64,000 nucleotides of DNA, from contig JACYMF010000058.1 of the NCBI GenBank assembly GCA_015272165.1, forward strand, positions 1 to 64,000, read 5' to 3'. Shown here piece after piece: positions 9,275 to 17,707 of this stretch. The position numbers and the translations under genes are program-made. Position 1 is the stretch's first letter, and each line of letters opens with the position of its first letter. Source of the stretch: Cyanobacterium sp. T60_A2020_053. GTDB taxonomy: Bacteria > Cyanobacteriota > Cyanobacteriia > Cyanobacteriales > Cyanobacteriaceae. Under the pieces are notes generated by a model. It ran no database searches. It worked only from the letters and a program-made list of their open reading frames with translations, and was not told the origin of the DNA.

Positions 9275-9763
9275 ATGAAAAGATTTTTTTTAATAGTTCT
9301 CGCTGGGATGTTATTGGTATGGCAATCTTTTGCTACCAGCGCCCATGCCCTTAGCCTAAGCGAAGAACTACGCACTGTACCTTTAAATGAACAAGGTGAT
9401 ATGATTACATTTAGTAACCAAGATGCACAATTAGGCTCAAAATTATTTGTTGCCAGTTGTACTCAATGCCATATTCAAGGCAAAACTAAAACTAATCCTA
9501 ACGTGGGTTTAAGTGCTGAAGCTTTAGCCAACGCTATTCCTGCCCGTGATAACGTTTTAGCGTTAATTGACTACATGAAATATCCCACTACTTATGATGG
9601 TGAAGAAGACCTTTCTCTTTTACACATGAACACCGAAAGGTCTGATATTTGGTCTGAAATGAGAAACTATAATGACGATGATTTAGAAGCTATTGCTGGT
9701 TATATCTTAATTCAAACTAAAGCTGACCCTAAATGGGGTAAGCGTTCTTTGATCGAACCGTAA
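9275..9763 (+). CDS. psbV: Photosystem II cytochrome c-550 (PsbV)
   Basis: This is a lumenal extrinsic subunit of photosystem II that stabilises the manganese cluster. A signal peptide ends at about residue 25 (ATSAHA). The heme site CTQCH gives mature His41, and the second axial ligand falls at mature His92 (LLHMN), the two positions known for PsbV. The block TNPNVGL...YMKYPTTYDGEE is typical of the family. The frame also has an upstream TTG (9266), but ATG at 9275 gives a normal signal peptide. A terminator follows directly. Confidence 0.95.
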   Translation: MKRFFLIVLAGMLLVWQSFATSAHALSLSEELRTVPLNEQGDMITFSNQDAQLGSKLFVASCTQCHIQGKTKTNPNVGLSAEALANAIPARDNVLALIDYMKYPTTYDGEEDLSLLHMNTERSDIWSEMRNYNDDDLEAIAGYILIQTKADPKWGKRSLIEP

Positions 9764-9788
9764 TTTTCCAGTTTTCTAGGCATTTCAG

Positions 9789-9814
9789 GGGCTTGATAAC
9801 AAGCCCTTTTTTTT
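9789..9814 (+). terminator. Rho-independent terminator of psbV
   Basis: A GGGCTTG-ATAA-CAAGCCC stem-loop (9789-9806) followed by eight T. It ends psbV and overlaps the stop of the convergent small gene at 9813. Confidence 0.92.
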
Positions 9815-10073
9815 ATTCAGCAAAATCACGATCAACACTACCAAAAAATACAGGCTCAACCTTTAAACCCACTACATTGGCAGGGCGCACTACCATGTAT
9901 TCTCCCTGAATGTTTTTGATTGGCACGTTAATAAAATCTTTTGAATCTGACTTGGGTACTAATTCGCCACTGTACCACTTTTGAAACTCTTGAATACTAC
10001 TAAATTTAACTTCTTGGGTATGTCCACTACTTAAAAAGAGATGAATGCTATATTCGTCGGGTTTTCTCGCCAT
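9813..10073 (-). CDS. Conserved hypothetical small protein (86 aa)
   Basis: A soluble acidic/basic mixed protein of 86 residues (start MARKPDEYSIHLFL) with no membrane segment or known motif. The pattern KFSSIQEFQKWY..EL and a C-terminal NIQGEYMVVRPANVV look like a compact folded domain. I do not recognise a family. It is convergent with psbV. Confidence 0.65.
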   Translation of the reverse strand: MARKPDEYSIHLFLSSGHTQEVKFSSIQEFQKWYSGELVPKSDSKDFINVPIKNIQGEYMVVRPANVVGLKVEPVFFGSVDRDFAE

Positions 10074-10124
10074 AATTCATCAATATTTTTCTTAATGCCT
10101 ATGTGATTTTATCATAGTTAGGGG

Positions 10125-10205
10125 GTGCTGAAAAATATTTTGGTGAGGGGAGTTGTCGGGTGAAGGGCAAAGGTTTCAATGCTTATAAGTCAAAGACTTT
10201 AGCAA
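10125..10205 (+). repeat. Family B repeat (GCTGAAAAA..GGTGAGGGGAG), copy 1
   Basis: Starts GGGTGCTGAAAAATATTT, then GGTGAGGGGAG and TCGGGTGA, ending with ATGCTTATAA. Related copies lie near 16688, 27180, 37705 and 40020. Confidence 0.72.
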
Positions 10206-10288
10206 AGTAGTTAGTTTTCATAAATTGCTCATTTATATCAATCATTATTTGATCATTGGGTTAAATTGTAGATAGGCAAAGATGAACA

Positions 10289-10309
10289 AGGGGATGTGAG
10301 CCCCTTGCC
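10289..10309. other. Hairpin CAAGGGG..CCCCTTG
   Basis: A seven-base-pair stem without a T-run, upstream of the hydrolase gene. A related hairpin occurs near 51815. Confidence 0.55.
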
Positions 10310-10346
10310 TTCCATTCAGACTAGGTAATATTTGAGGAGAATTTGG

Positions 10347-11249
10347 GTGAATTGGCAAGAAAAAATTGGCAAACAAAGAGATTGGTATTGGCGCGGTTGG
10401 AAAATACACTATTGCTATGAAAGAAAAACCAGCGCTCTCCCCGCAGATATACCGATTTTGTTAATTCATGGCTTTGGGGCATCGGTGGGGCATTGGCGCC
10501 ATAATATTCCGGTGTTAAAGGAAAATCATACGGTGTATGCCATTGATTTATTAGGGTTTGGAGCATCAAAAAAAGCCTACACTGATTATGATGTGAGTGT
10601 GTGGGGTGAATTAGTATATGATTTTTGGCGTACATTTATTAATGTACCTGTCATTTTGATTGGTAACTCCATTGGTTCTCTTATTGCTCTTTATACCAGC
10701 GCCCTCCACCCCGAAATGACTGCGAAATTAGTGATGTTGAGCCTTCCTGACTTATCGGCGCGAGAAAAAATGTTGCCCTCTTGGGCGTTACCCATTGTTA
10801 CCAGTTTAGAAAAAATAGTTGCTTCACCGTTATTGATTAGAATTATTTTTCTGATAGTGCGTAATCCGGCAGTTATTCGTCAATGGCTAGGGGTTGCCTA
10901 TGTAGATAAAACGGCAGTGGATGATGAATTGGTCGAAATTATTGCCACTCCGCCAAGGGAGGAGGGCGCTTGTCGTACTTTAATTGCCCTCAGTCAGTCA
11001 GTGAATCAAACAGATTTTACCCTTTCTGCGGAAGAATTGTTGCAACGGGTAAAAGTACCAATGTTATTATTATGGGGTAAACAAGATCGATTTATACCGC
11101 CGACGGGCGCGCGCCGTCTCGAGCAATCTAATCCGTTAATTACTTTACAATTATTAGATAATGTCGGGCATTGTCTCCATGATGAAAACCCTTCACTATT
11201 TCATGGTTTCTTAGAAGATTTTTTGGCACTAGACTTCACAAAAAAATAG
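10347..11249 (+). CDS. Alpha/beta hydrolase
   Basis: Alpha/beta-hydrolase fold protein of about 300 residues. HGFGASVGHW forms the oxyanion loop, GNSIGS is the nucleophile elbow (Ser), WGKQDRFIP supplies the Asp, and VGHCLHDE supplies the His. The N-terminal WYWRGWKIHYCYER strand pair is typical of cyanobacterial and plastid pheophytinase-like hydrolases, but the substrate is unknown. The frame begins with TTG at 10332; an AGGAGA ribosome site six bases before GTG at 10347 favours the GTG. Confidence 0.85.
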   Translation: MNWQEKIGKQRDWYWRGWKIHYCYERKTSALPADIPILLIHGFGASVGHWRHNIPVLKENHTVYAIDLLGFGASKKAYTDYDVSVWGELVYDFWRTFINVPVILIGNSIGSLIALYTSALHPEMTAKLVMLSLPDLSAREKMLPSWALPIVTSLEKIVASPLLIRIIFLIVRNPAVIRQWLGVAYVDKTAVDDELVEIIATPPREEGACRTLIALSQSVNQTDFTLSAEELLQRVKVPMLLLWGKQDRFIPPTGARRLEQSNPLITLQLLDNVGHCLHDENPSLFHGFLEDFLALDFTKK

Positions 11250-11360
11250 CGCATTTCAGATGAATAAACCACATTTTTTGTCTCTCGCAAAGGCGCGAAG
11301 ACGCAAAGGGAATCTTTGTAACAATCTAAAGTGTGGTTTAAGGAAATGAAAACTGCTGTA

Positions 11361-11484
11361 AATCAATTAAAAATGATCTTAGTTCAATTCATTGAACGAA
11401 ATATTATTGGTTCCGTGTAATTCATTACACGGTGGGTAAAGTGCGAAGAGATAATCTATTTGTAACTAATTATCCGAACTTGAT
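11361..11484 (+). repeat. Double-hairpin repeat, copy 2
   Basis: Same element as at 6122. The first hairpin is GTTCAAT..ATTGAAC, a T-A to C-G compensated change relative to copy 1. A partial extra piece (ATTCATTACACGGTGG) follows at about 11488-11503. It occupies most of the 361-bp gap before petJ, which also holds a short CGCAAAGGCGCGAAGACGC run near 11288 and no visible gene. Confidence 0.88.
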
Positions 11485-11610
11485 ATGATTCATTACACGG
11501 TGGAATGTAGGACTGTAAAGAAAAGTTACAACTTTGACCAATAGTCTTTTGACCAAAAGGAATAAATCTGCTGAAAATAAGGAGTATGAATAAGTTAATT
11601 GAGAAACACC

Positions 11611-11937
11611 ATGAAAACAATTTACGCCTTAATTTTAAGCCTAGTAATGTTATTTAGTATCAGCGCCCCTGCATTAGCAGGAGACATCGACAACGGAGCA
11701 AAAATCTTTAGTGCTAACTGTGCTTCTTGTCACATGGGTGGTAGAAATGTGGTTAATTCTGCCAAAACCTTACAAAAGTCTGATTTAGAAAAATATGATA
11801 TGTATTCCCTTGAAAAAATAGTCTATCAAGTAGCAAACGGTAAAGCTGCTATGCCTCGATTTTTAGGAAGATTAAATGAGCAACAAATCGAAGACGTAGC
11901 TAGTTATGTCTTGAGTCAAGCAGATAAAGGCTGGTAA
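11611..11937 (+). CDS. petJ: Cytochrome c6 (PetJ)
   Basis: This is a soluble lumenal electron carrier between cytochrome b6f and photosystem I or the terminal oxidase. A signal peptide of 23 residues (ending ALA) is followed by the heme motif CASCH (C37, C40, H41) and the axial methionine in AMPRF (M81). The C-terminal [14 protein letters not shown] is typical. A TTG upstream (11599) is in frame, but ATG at 11611 gives a normal signal. Use of PetJ fits with the nearby cta oxidase genes. Confidence 0.95.
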   Translation: MKTIYALILSLVMLFSISAPALAGDIDNGAKIFSANCASCHMGGRNVVNSAKTLQKSDLEKYDMYSLEKIVYQVANGKAAMPRFLGRLNEQQIEDVASYVLSQADKGW

Positions 11938-11940
11938 GCA

Positions 11941-11980
11941 ATGGATAATGGATAATTGACAATGGATAATTGATAATTAA
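11941..11980. repeat. Heptamer array (GGATAAT/TGACAAT)
   Basis: Five degenerate 7-bp units directly after the petJ stop. Confidence 0.75.
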
Positions 11981-11998
11981 TTCTTCACCTACCAATTA

Positions 11999-12070
11999 AT
12001 TCATAATTCTCACTTCTCCCCTTCTCCCTTTCTTCCCCTTCTCCCTTTCTTCCCCTTCCCCCCTTCTCTC
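11999..12070. repeat. Pyrimidine-rich 9-bp-like array
   Basis: CTTCTCCCTTTCTTCCCC units of 9 or 18 bp, just downstream of the HlyD-family gene. The complement is purine-rich, like arrays near 41140, 49780 and 61840. Confidence 0.75.
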
Positions 12071-12071
12071 T

Positions 12072-13481
12072 CTAACTTTTGGGGGGTAAATTAATGAAAA
12101 CTCGCTCACCGGATGCTATACCTCGAATAATTTCCGTACGATCATCCACAGAAACACCAATGGTCACAGGTTGAAACTTTGGCTTATTATTTTCATCAGG
12201 AATCATCACCCCTGTTTCCCCGTCTTCCGTAACAATAGCCACCGTAGGCACGGTTAAAACATTACTTAGCTGTTCCCCCAAAAAGGTGGCTTCCACGTTC
12301 ATTCTCGATAATAATTGCTCATTACCTTTAATAATGGCAATAGTCACTTCAAAAGATGTCACATTCTGCTCTACAATCGCTTCTGGGGCTACTTTTTTGA
12401 CTACTCCTTCAAAAATAGCATCTGGGTAAGCATCAGCCACAAGACGCACAGGTTGACCAATACCAATTTGTTTTAAATCCACTTCAGGAACTTTGGCGAC
12501 GACTTCCAAACCTTTAGCGAGGGCAATAATGGAACTAGAGGTGGCAGAAGTGGTGGTAGAAGCGGATGTAGTGGGAGTGACAAAAGCGCCCTCCGACGCA
12601 AATTTTTGGGTCACAACTCCGGCGAAGGGCGCTGTAATAAAGGTATCTTGAAACTGAATTTTCGCAACTTCCAAATTAGCTTCCGAGGCTTGAATGGTAG
12701 TTTTTAGCCGTTCAATTTCTGCTTCCCCCGTTGCTTTTCTTTCCTGTATGGAGGCTTGAATTTCTGCCAGCGCCCCTTCCAAAGTACCTATTTCTGGGCT
12801 TCCCGTATTCTGAATTTGTTGTAATCTTTGTAATACTTCCTGTAAATTAGCTTGAGCCACTAGATATTGATTCGCAAATTGATCAAATTGATCTTGAGAG
12901 ATTACCCCCTCATCTAGTAAATTTTTATTACGTTGTAATTGATTTTCCGCCAATTTTAGACGTGATTCCGCTTCTCTTAGTTGAGATCGAGCTTGTTCAA
13001 TGTCAAGAGGGATACGATTTTGAGCTTGGGCGAGGCGCGCTTGGGCTTGTGCCAATCGAGTTTCTAAAACCAATAAATCCGCCTTGAGACTAACTTCTGC
13101 CTCCTGTAGTCGGGCTTGAGTTTCTGCAAGTTGGGCTTGGGCTTGCGCACCTTGGGCAAAAAGTTGTTGATTTTCCATTACGGCAATAGGTTGCCCTTCC
13201 TCCACCATCATACCTTGTTCCACTAATAATTCTTTGAGAATACCCGGATTTTTAGGACTGATATTAACACTTTGGATCGGTTGTACTACACCACTAGCCT
13301 TAATTTCTACACTCAAAGAGCTTTCTTCTGCTATGACAGTATATTCATCTAATCGAGTGGCAGAGTTGGGACGATTAAGCAGATAGGAAGTTGCTCCCCC
13401 CACGAAAAGGATTCCCCCCACCATAATCCCAATAATCCAAGGTAAAGGACTACTCTGTTTTTCTGTGTTGCTCAGCGCCAT
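12072..13481 (-). CDS. HlyD/DevB-family periplasmic adaptor subunit
   Basis: Membrane-fusion protein of 469 residues for an ABC or RND-type exporter. One N-terminal membrane helix (about 13-33), a biotinyl-lipoyl half-domain (VVQPIQSVNISPKNPG), a long glutamine/alanine-rich coiled-coil hairpin (about 105-270), the second lipoyl half (ITAPFAGVVTQKFASEGAFV) and beta-barrel domains. A serine/threonine-rich insert (TTSASTTTSATSSS) lies at about 303-316. No exporter ATPase or permease is adjacent, so its partner is unknown. Confidence 0.88.
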   Translation of the reverse strand: MALSNTEKQSSPLPWIIGIMVGGILFVGGATSYLLNRPNSATRLDEYTVIAEESSLSVEIKASGVVQPIQSVNISPKNPGILKELLVEQGMMVEEGQPIAVMENQQLFAQGAQAQAQLAETQARLQEAEVSLKADLLVLETRLAQAQARLAQAQNRIPLDIEQARSQLREAESRLKLAENQLQRNKNLLDEGVISQDQFDQFANQYLVAQANLQEVLQRLQQIQNTGSPEIGTLEGALAEIQASIQERKATGEAEIERLKTTIQASEANLEVAKIQFQDTFITAPFAGVVTQKFASEGAFVTPTTSASTTTSATSSSIIALAKGLEVVAKVPEVDLKQIGIGQPVRLVADAYPDAIFEGVVKKVAPEAIVEQNVTSFEVTIAIIKGNEQLLSRMNVEATFLGEQLSNVLTVPTVAIVTEDGETGVMIPDENNKPKFQPVTIGVSVDDRTEIIRGIASGERVFINLPPKS

Positions 13482-13580
13482 AGATTATGATGATTGATAA
13501 TATTATTCGTGACATCATTATATCATCAGTCATAAAGGATTGCTATTGATTAAGTGCTTTACTAATGTTATTTACCGCAA

Positions 13581-14042
13581 TTAAGGCAACCAATTTTCAT
13601 CTAAAATATTGGCTAGAGTAGTAAAAGGTTCTTCAGGAAAGGTATTAATAACCAGTAAAGAGTGCTGACTAGCCATTTTTCGACCATCTTGATAACAAGA
13701 ATAAAACTCTTTTTCTAAATAATTCTTTAGACTAGGACTGTCTGTTAATAACCGGTTGATTTGTTTACGAAAACTAAAAATCTCCTTCTGCCAATGTCCT
13801 TGATTTCTAGTTTTTTCTGTCTGCCAATAGGATAATATCAATAAGTGTTCTATCAACTTCATCAATAAACTTTCTAATTTTCTTTTATCCCTTTTACTCA
13901 AGTCTAATACTTCCTCAATTAAGTTTTCTAAATCTAAAGAATTAAAGTCTTGATTTTTCAATTTATTAACCGTTTCTAATATCCATAAGTTGTAATCATT
14001 TTCATACAAATTTTTCTTTTCTTTGATTAATTCTCTAACCAT
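13581..14042 (-). CDS. DUF29 family protein
   Basis: 153-residue soluble alpha-helical protein with the DUF29 pattern: an N-terminal LYENDYNLWILETV, a central LENLIEEVLDLSKRDKRKLESLLMKL with IEHLL, and a C-terminal ILDENWLP. The family is widespread and multi-copy in cyanobacteria, function unknown. A paralogue of identical length lies at 23326-23787. Confidence 0.88.
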   Translation of the reverse strand: MVRELIKEKKNLYENDYNLWILETVNKLKNQDFNSLDLENLIEEVLDLSKRDKRKLESLLMKLIEHLLILSYWQTEKTRNQGHWQKEIFSFRKQINRLLTDSPSLKNYLEKEFYSCYQDGRKMASQHSLLVINTFPEEPFTTLANILDENWLP

Positions 14043-14077
14043 TTTATATCTCTTTGTTTTTAAGTTACAAATTTATT

Positions 14078-14104
14078 GTTGGGTTACCCCTTGGCTAACC
14101 CAAC
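14078..14104 (-). terminator. Hairpin downstream of the ABC1 kinase gene
   Basis: GTTGGGTTA..TAACCCAAC, a nine-base-pair stem with an AT-rich tail on the minus strand, just after the kinase stop. It resembles the repeated GTTGGGTT hairpins of cyanobacteria and may act as a terminator; a clear T-run is absent. Confidence 0.6.
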
Positions 14105-14121
14105 CTACAAATATTACAAAG

Positions 14122-15807
14122 TTAAGCAATTTTTAGAGACAATTGTTTAATAGCATTAAAAGCCACATCTAAAATTTTGTTAGGTTGTAAATCAGGTTGC
14201 ACTAACTGCCATAACCGATGTATTTCTTCTGTGTGCAAACGATCATCTTCTACTAACGCATAGATAATCTGACGGCGCAAATAATCTCCCTCTTCCGACA
14301 TGATAAATTGCAAACCTAATCCTGCGGTGGGCAATAAATCGAATTTATGATCAGATTTAGCAATAGAGATCATGTGTTCTAGTCTTTCCCATTGAAATTT
14401 ATCATCTTTGAATAACACTTCTAAAAGACGACTGCGCATAGCAGGAGATTCCCCTGTTAAAAGACGGCGCGAAACATAAGGGAAGGAGACTTCCACGATA
14501 CGAAAATCAGGATTTAAACTCAATGCTAAACCTTCTTGAGTAACTAGGGAGCGAATAATTAAAGCAAATTTCGCTGGAACTCGGAAGGGATATTCATACA
14601 TCAATTGAGAAAAATCATTGGTGATAGTTTGAAAGTTAAAATCCCCTACACTTTGCCCTACGGCATTGCCTAAAACCGTTTCTAAAGCTGGTATGATGGG
14701 CGTAATGTCCGTTGTCGGGGACAAAAACCCTAACTCCACAAAATCCCTTGCTAGGGCTTGATAGTCTTGGTTAATGAGTTGTACGATGGAAGATGCGATG
14801 GTTTCTTTGGTATGTTCGTCAAGTTGATCCATCATGCCGAAGTCAATATAAGCCATTCTACCATCCTGCATGGCAAAGAGGTTGCCGGGATGGGGATCGG
14901 CATGGAAGAACCCATGTTCTAATAGTTGTTTTAAACCAGAAGTAACACCAATTTTGATGATGGCATCGGCATCCAATCCAGCGCCCCTAATCGCATCCAA
15001 ATCATTTAATTTATAACCATTAATCCACTCAAGGGTTAATACTTTGTGGTGGGTGTAGCGCCAATAAATACAAGGCACTTTCACTTCATCATCATTGAGG
15101 AAGTTGGCGGCGAATTTTTCAGCATTTCGAGCTTCATTAACATAGTCAATTTCTTCAAATAGTTTGATGCCAAATTCATCTACAATTAAACCCAAATCAT
15201 GACCTAAATTGAGAGGGAGGAAGGGCGCTATCCATCTTGAGCCTAGGCGCATGATGTATAAATCAAGGGTAATGACGGGTAGCAAATTCGGGCGCTGGAC
15301 TTTTACCGCTACTTCTTCTCCTGTATGTAACACTGCTTTATAAACTTGTCCGAGGGAGGCGGCCGCCACTGGATTGGGGGATATTACTCGGTAAGCCTGT
15401 GATACGGGCATATCCAGTTGAGTTTCGATTATGTTAAAAGCGGTTTCGTTGTCAAAGGGGGGAAGTTGATCTTGTAGTTTGATCAATTCTTCCAGAAAAT
15501 CTGGTTTAATTAAATCTGGTCGAGTGGATAAGGCTTGACCGACTTTAATAAAAGTTGCACCTAGTTTGGTTAAAATTTTTCTGAGGCTTTCGGCGCGCGC
15601 CTGTTTATTTTTTGCCTGTTGTTTAAACCATTTATCAAATTGTAGTTGTACAACAAAAATACTAAAAAGGGTAATAATTTTTAAAGCCCGAAATAATCCT
15701 AACCAAGGGCGCTTGTTGTAGTAACTAGCGATGGCTTTGGCATCGTATTTCAGGATTGAGTCGGAATTTGACTCTCTTTGGGTAGCGATAAATGATGAAT
15801 AGCTCAC
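14122..15807 (-). CDS. ABC1/AarF/UbiB-family atypical kinase
   Basis: 561-residue member of the ADCK/UbiB family, linked in plants and cyanobacteria to plastoquinone and tocopherol metabolism and lipid stress. Signature elements: the KxGQ motif (FIKVGQALSTRPDL, about 90-103), the lysine-containing VAVKVQRP, and the metal-binding HADPHPGN with DFG-like IDFGMMDQ. A C-terminal hydrophobic helix pair is typical. The start is GTG at 15805-15807 (MSYSSFIAT). Confidence 0.9.
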   Translation of the reverse strand: MSYSSFIATQRESNSDSILKYDAKAIASYYNKRPWLGLFRALKIITLFSIFVVQLQFDKWFKQQAKNKQARAESLRKILTKLGATFIKVGQALSTRPDLIKPDFLEELIKLQDQLPPFDNETAFNIIETQLDMPVSQAYRVISPNPVAAASLGQVYKAVLHTGEEVAVKVQRPNLLPVITLDLYIMRLGSRWIAPFLPLNLGHDLGLIVDEFGIKLFEEIDYVNEARNAEKFAANFLNDDEVKVPCIYWRYTHHKVLTLEWINGYKLNDLDAIRGAGLDADAIIKIGVTSGLKQLLEHGFFHADPHPGNLFAMQDGRMAYIDFGMMDQLDEHTKETIASSIVQLINQDYQALARDFVELGFLSPTTDITPIIPALETVLGNAVGQSVGDFNFQTITNDFSQLMYEYPFRVPAKFALIIRSLVTQEGLALSLNPDFRIVEVSFPYVSRRLLTGESPAMRSRLLEVLFKDDKFQWERLEHMISIAKSDHKFDLLPTAGLGLQFIMSEEGDYLRRQIIYALVEDDRLHTEEIHRLWQLVQPDLQPNKILDVAFNAIKQLSLKIA

Positions 15808-16016
15808 TGAATACTAAATTCTTTTATATTAAGTTTTTTATAGTTAAGTTTAATTATATATCTTCTGCTGAACATTCTCGTTTCTTTCGAGTTTGTGCTA
15901 ATTCCTGTTTGGTTGATTCGACTTTGAAAATGGTGGAGGGCGCTGGCTTTTCTTGGCTATTTTAAAATGATCAAGCTAAAATTAATGATTATCAACTAAT
16001 TATAATTTTTGTATCT

Positions 16017-16238
16017 ATGAGTATTACGGAAATTGAACAAGCAATTCTTGATCTTCCTGATAGTGATTTTTTAAAATTGCGAAATTGGTTTTTAGAACTA
16101 GACTATAAAAAAATTAGTCAAGAAAATTATTCTGAGTTCACTAATTTATTAGAAGTATGTGATGAGATTGGCAAAAATGCTCAAGCAAAAGGTTTAACAG
16201 AAGATATTTTAACGGAATTACTAGCTGATGAATCCTAA
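16017..16238 (+). CDS. Putative antitoxin of a PIN toxin pair
   Basis: 73 residues, acidic and helical (MSITEIEQAILDLPDSDF..LRNWFLELD). It overlaps the following PIN gene by 11 bp (16228-16238), the usual arrangement for a co-translated antitoxin. The N-terminal part resembles short cyanobacterial addiction-module antitoxins; DNA-binding residues cannot be pinpointed. Confidence 0.72.
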   Translation: MSITEIEQAILDLPDSDFLKLRNWFLELDYKKISQENYSEFTNLLEVCDEIGKNAQAKGLTEDILTELLADES

Positions 16239-16641
16239 AATAATTGTACTTGATACTAATATTTTAATTAGTGCGGTTTTAAGCCCTCAAGGAAGTGCCA
16301 GAAAAGCATTAGATAAAGCCTATAAATATTTTTATTTAGTACAAAGTGAAGAAACATATCAAGAGTTAATAACGAGAATATATAAAGCCAGATTTGACAA
16401 ATATATTTCCAACCTAGAAAGAGAAAAATTTTTGAATGTTTTGAAAGAAAATAGTTTATTTATTAAGGTTGAGTCGATAGTTAATGATTGTCGAGATGCC
16501 GATGATAATAAATTTTTAGCCTTAGCTAAGGATTCTAAAGCGTCTTATTTAGTTACTGGAGATAAGGATTTATTAGTAATGAAGTCCATAAAAAAATATA
16601 GAAGTTTAGTCGTTACAGTACAGGAATTTTTAATAAAATAA
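16228..16641 (+). CDS. PIN-domain ribonuclease toxin (COG1569-like)
   Basis: 137-residue PIN nuclease. Acidic metal ligands are visible in VLDTNILISAVLSPQGSARKAL (first Asp, residue 9) and in the later DCRDADDNKFLALAK and VTGDKDLL blocks. Such toxins cleave RNA when freed from their antitoxin. It overlaps the upstream antitoxin. Confidence 0.85.
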   Translation: MNPKIIVLDTNILISAVLSPQGSARKALDKAYKYFYLVQSEETYQELITRIYKARFDKYISNLEREKFLNVLKENSLFIKVESIVNDCRDADDNKFLALAKDSKASYLVTGDKDLLVMKSIKKYRSLVVTVQEFLIK

Positions 16642-16687
16642 AAGATTCATTTTGCTTACAAATAATAATTTTTACTATCTATATTTA

Positions 16688-16785
16688 GGGGTTGCTGAAA
16701 AAATATTTTGGTGAGGAGAGGTGTCAGGCTTCGGGTGTCAGGTTTCAGGTGAAATGCTTATAAATCTAGGTGTTTTGCGTAATCT
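16688..16785 (+). repeat. Family B repeat, copy 2
   Basis: GGGGTTGCTGAAAAAATATTTTGGTGAGGAGAG-type start, then 7-bp GGTGTCA/GGTTTCA units and ATGCTTATAA, in the gap between the PIN toxin and the MerR gene. Confidence 0.75.
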
Positions 16786-16855
16786 TTGGGTTTTAGGAGG
16801 CGCTTGTTATAACCCTTTTAATTCTCACCAATGATTTAGGATTGCTATATTAGTT

Positions 16856-17260
16856 TTATGTCAGGTTTAAAACTTGACATTGATGGTCTAAATTGTGATT
16901 ATTCATGTTAGTTTTACATTGATCTAAAAGTGGTGTTAATTCCTTTTTTAGTGCTTGTAGTTGATTAATTTTTTGATTAATTTCTTCTATTTTATGATTT
17001 AATTGATTATAAACTGCTTGACAAGATAAAGAGCGCCCTTCCTTGAGGTTTAATAATTGTCGAATTTCCTCAAGAGTTAAGCCGAGAGACTTTACCCGTA
17101 GGATAAATGCTAAAATTTCCACATCTTCTGTGGTGAAAAGACGATAACCTGATTCACTACGTTGCGGAGGGGAAATCAAGCCAATTTTTTCGTAGTAATA
17201 AATAGTTTGGGAATTGATTTTTAATTGTTGACAAACTTCTTTTATTTGTAAATTTTCCAT
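16856..17260 (-). CDS. MerR-family metal-type regulator
   Basis: 134 residues: winged helix (QIKEVCQQLKINSQTIYYYEKIGLI, then PPQRSESGYRLF), a dimerising coiled coil (about 85-115) and three cysteines at 80, 115 and 128. C80 and C115 match metal ligands of ZntR/CadR-type sensors. The C-terminal loop is CKTNMNNHNLDHQC, suggesting zinc, cadmium or cobalt; the metal is inference. No exporter or metallothionein gene is next to it. Confidence 0.85.
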   Translation of the reverse strand: MENLQIKEVCQQLKINSQTIYYYEKIGLISPPQRSESGYRLFTTEDVEILAFILRVKSLGLTLEEIRQLLNLKEGRSLSCQAVYNQLNHKIEEINQKINQLQALKKELTPLLDQCKTNMNNHNLDHQCQVLNLT

Positions 17261-17707
17261 TTTTTACTTATCTGATACGTTTATGCAGAATAAAACGGCA
17301 TATACCGTAATAAACTGCAATAGCATTTGAGTAAAATACTCAAAAGGAGGTATCCCTCAAAGCCTTAAAAAATATTTTTAAGACACTTATGTTATCTGAT
17401 TTAACAGACTGCTTCACCCACGGAAGCGTTAATAGTATTACTATCCTATTTTTGTAAGGTACTTCCCCAAAAGGGGCAACCAAAATCTCCCTTTATCGTA
17501 CATCAAATATTACTTTTCTGAAACCGAAATCGAATACTTTCACAAACTTTTTATTTATTTGTCCTTTTATGTCATTTTAGATCCGTTTATATAGAAAATC
17601 TAAGATTTAGTAAATCTCTTCCTGCTTTCTTTTTCCCTCGCTTCGTCTATCTCTGTGCCATATTATCACCTAAAATATATAAAGAAATACACCACCACAG
17701 AGAAAAT
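17261..17707. other. 447-bp non-coding region with dyads
   Basis: No convincing gene. It contains several inverted repeats: ACGGCATATACCGT (about 17297-17310), TTGAGTA-AAA-TACTCAA (about 17323-17340), GAGGTATCCCTC (about 17347-17358), and CTTAAAAA-ATA-TTTTTAAG (about 17364-17382). The first three lie upstream of merR and could be operators. An apparent Shine-Dalgarno (AAAGGAGGT) has no start codon after it and is part of the third dyad. Confidence 0.6.

Noticed and set aside
17344..17353. Strong Shine-Dalgarno AAAGGAGGT suggesting an unannotated gene
   Set aside because: No ATG, GTG or TTG follows at a usable distance and the frame closes at once; the bases are better explained by a palindrome.
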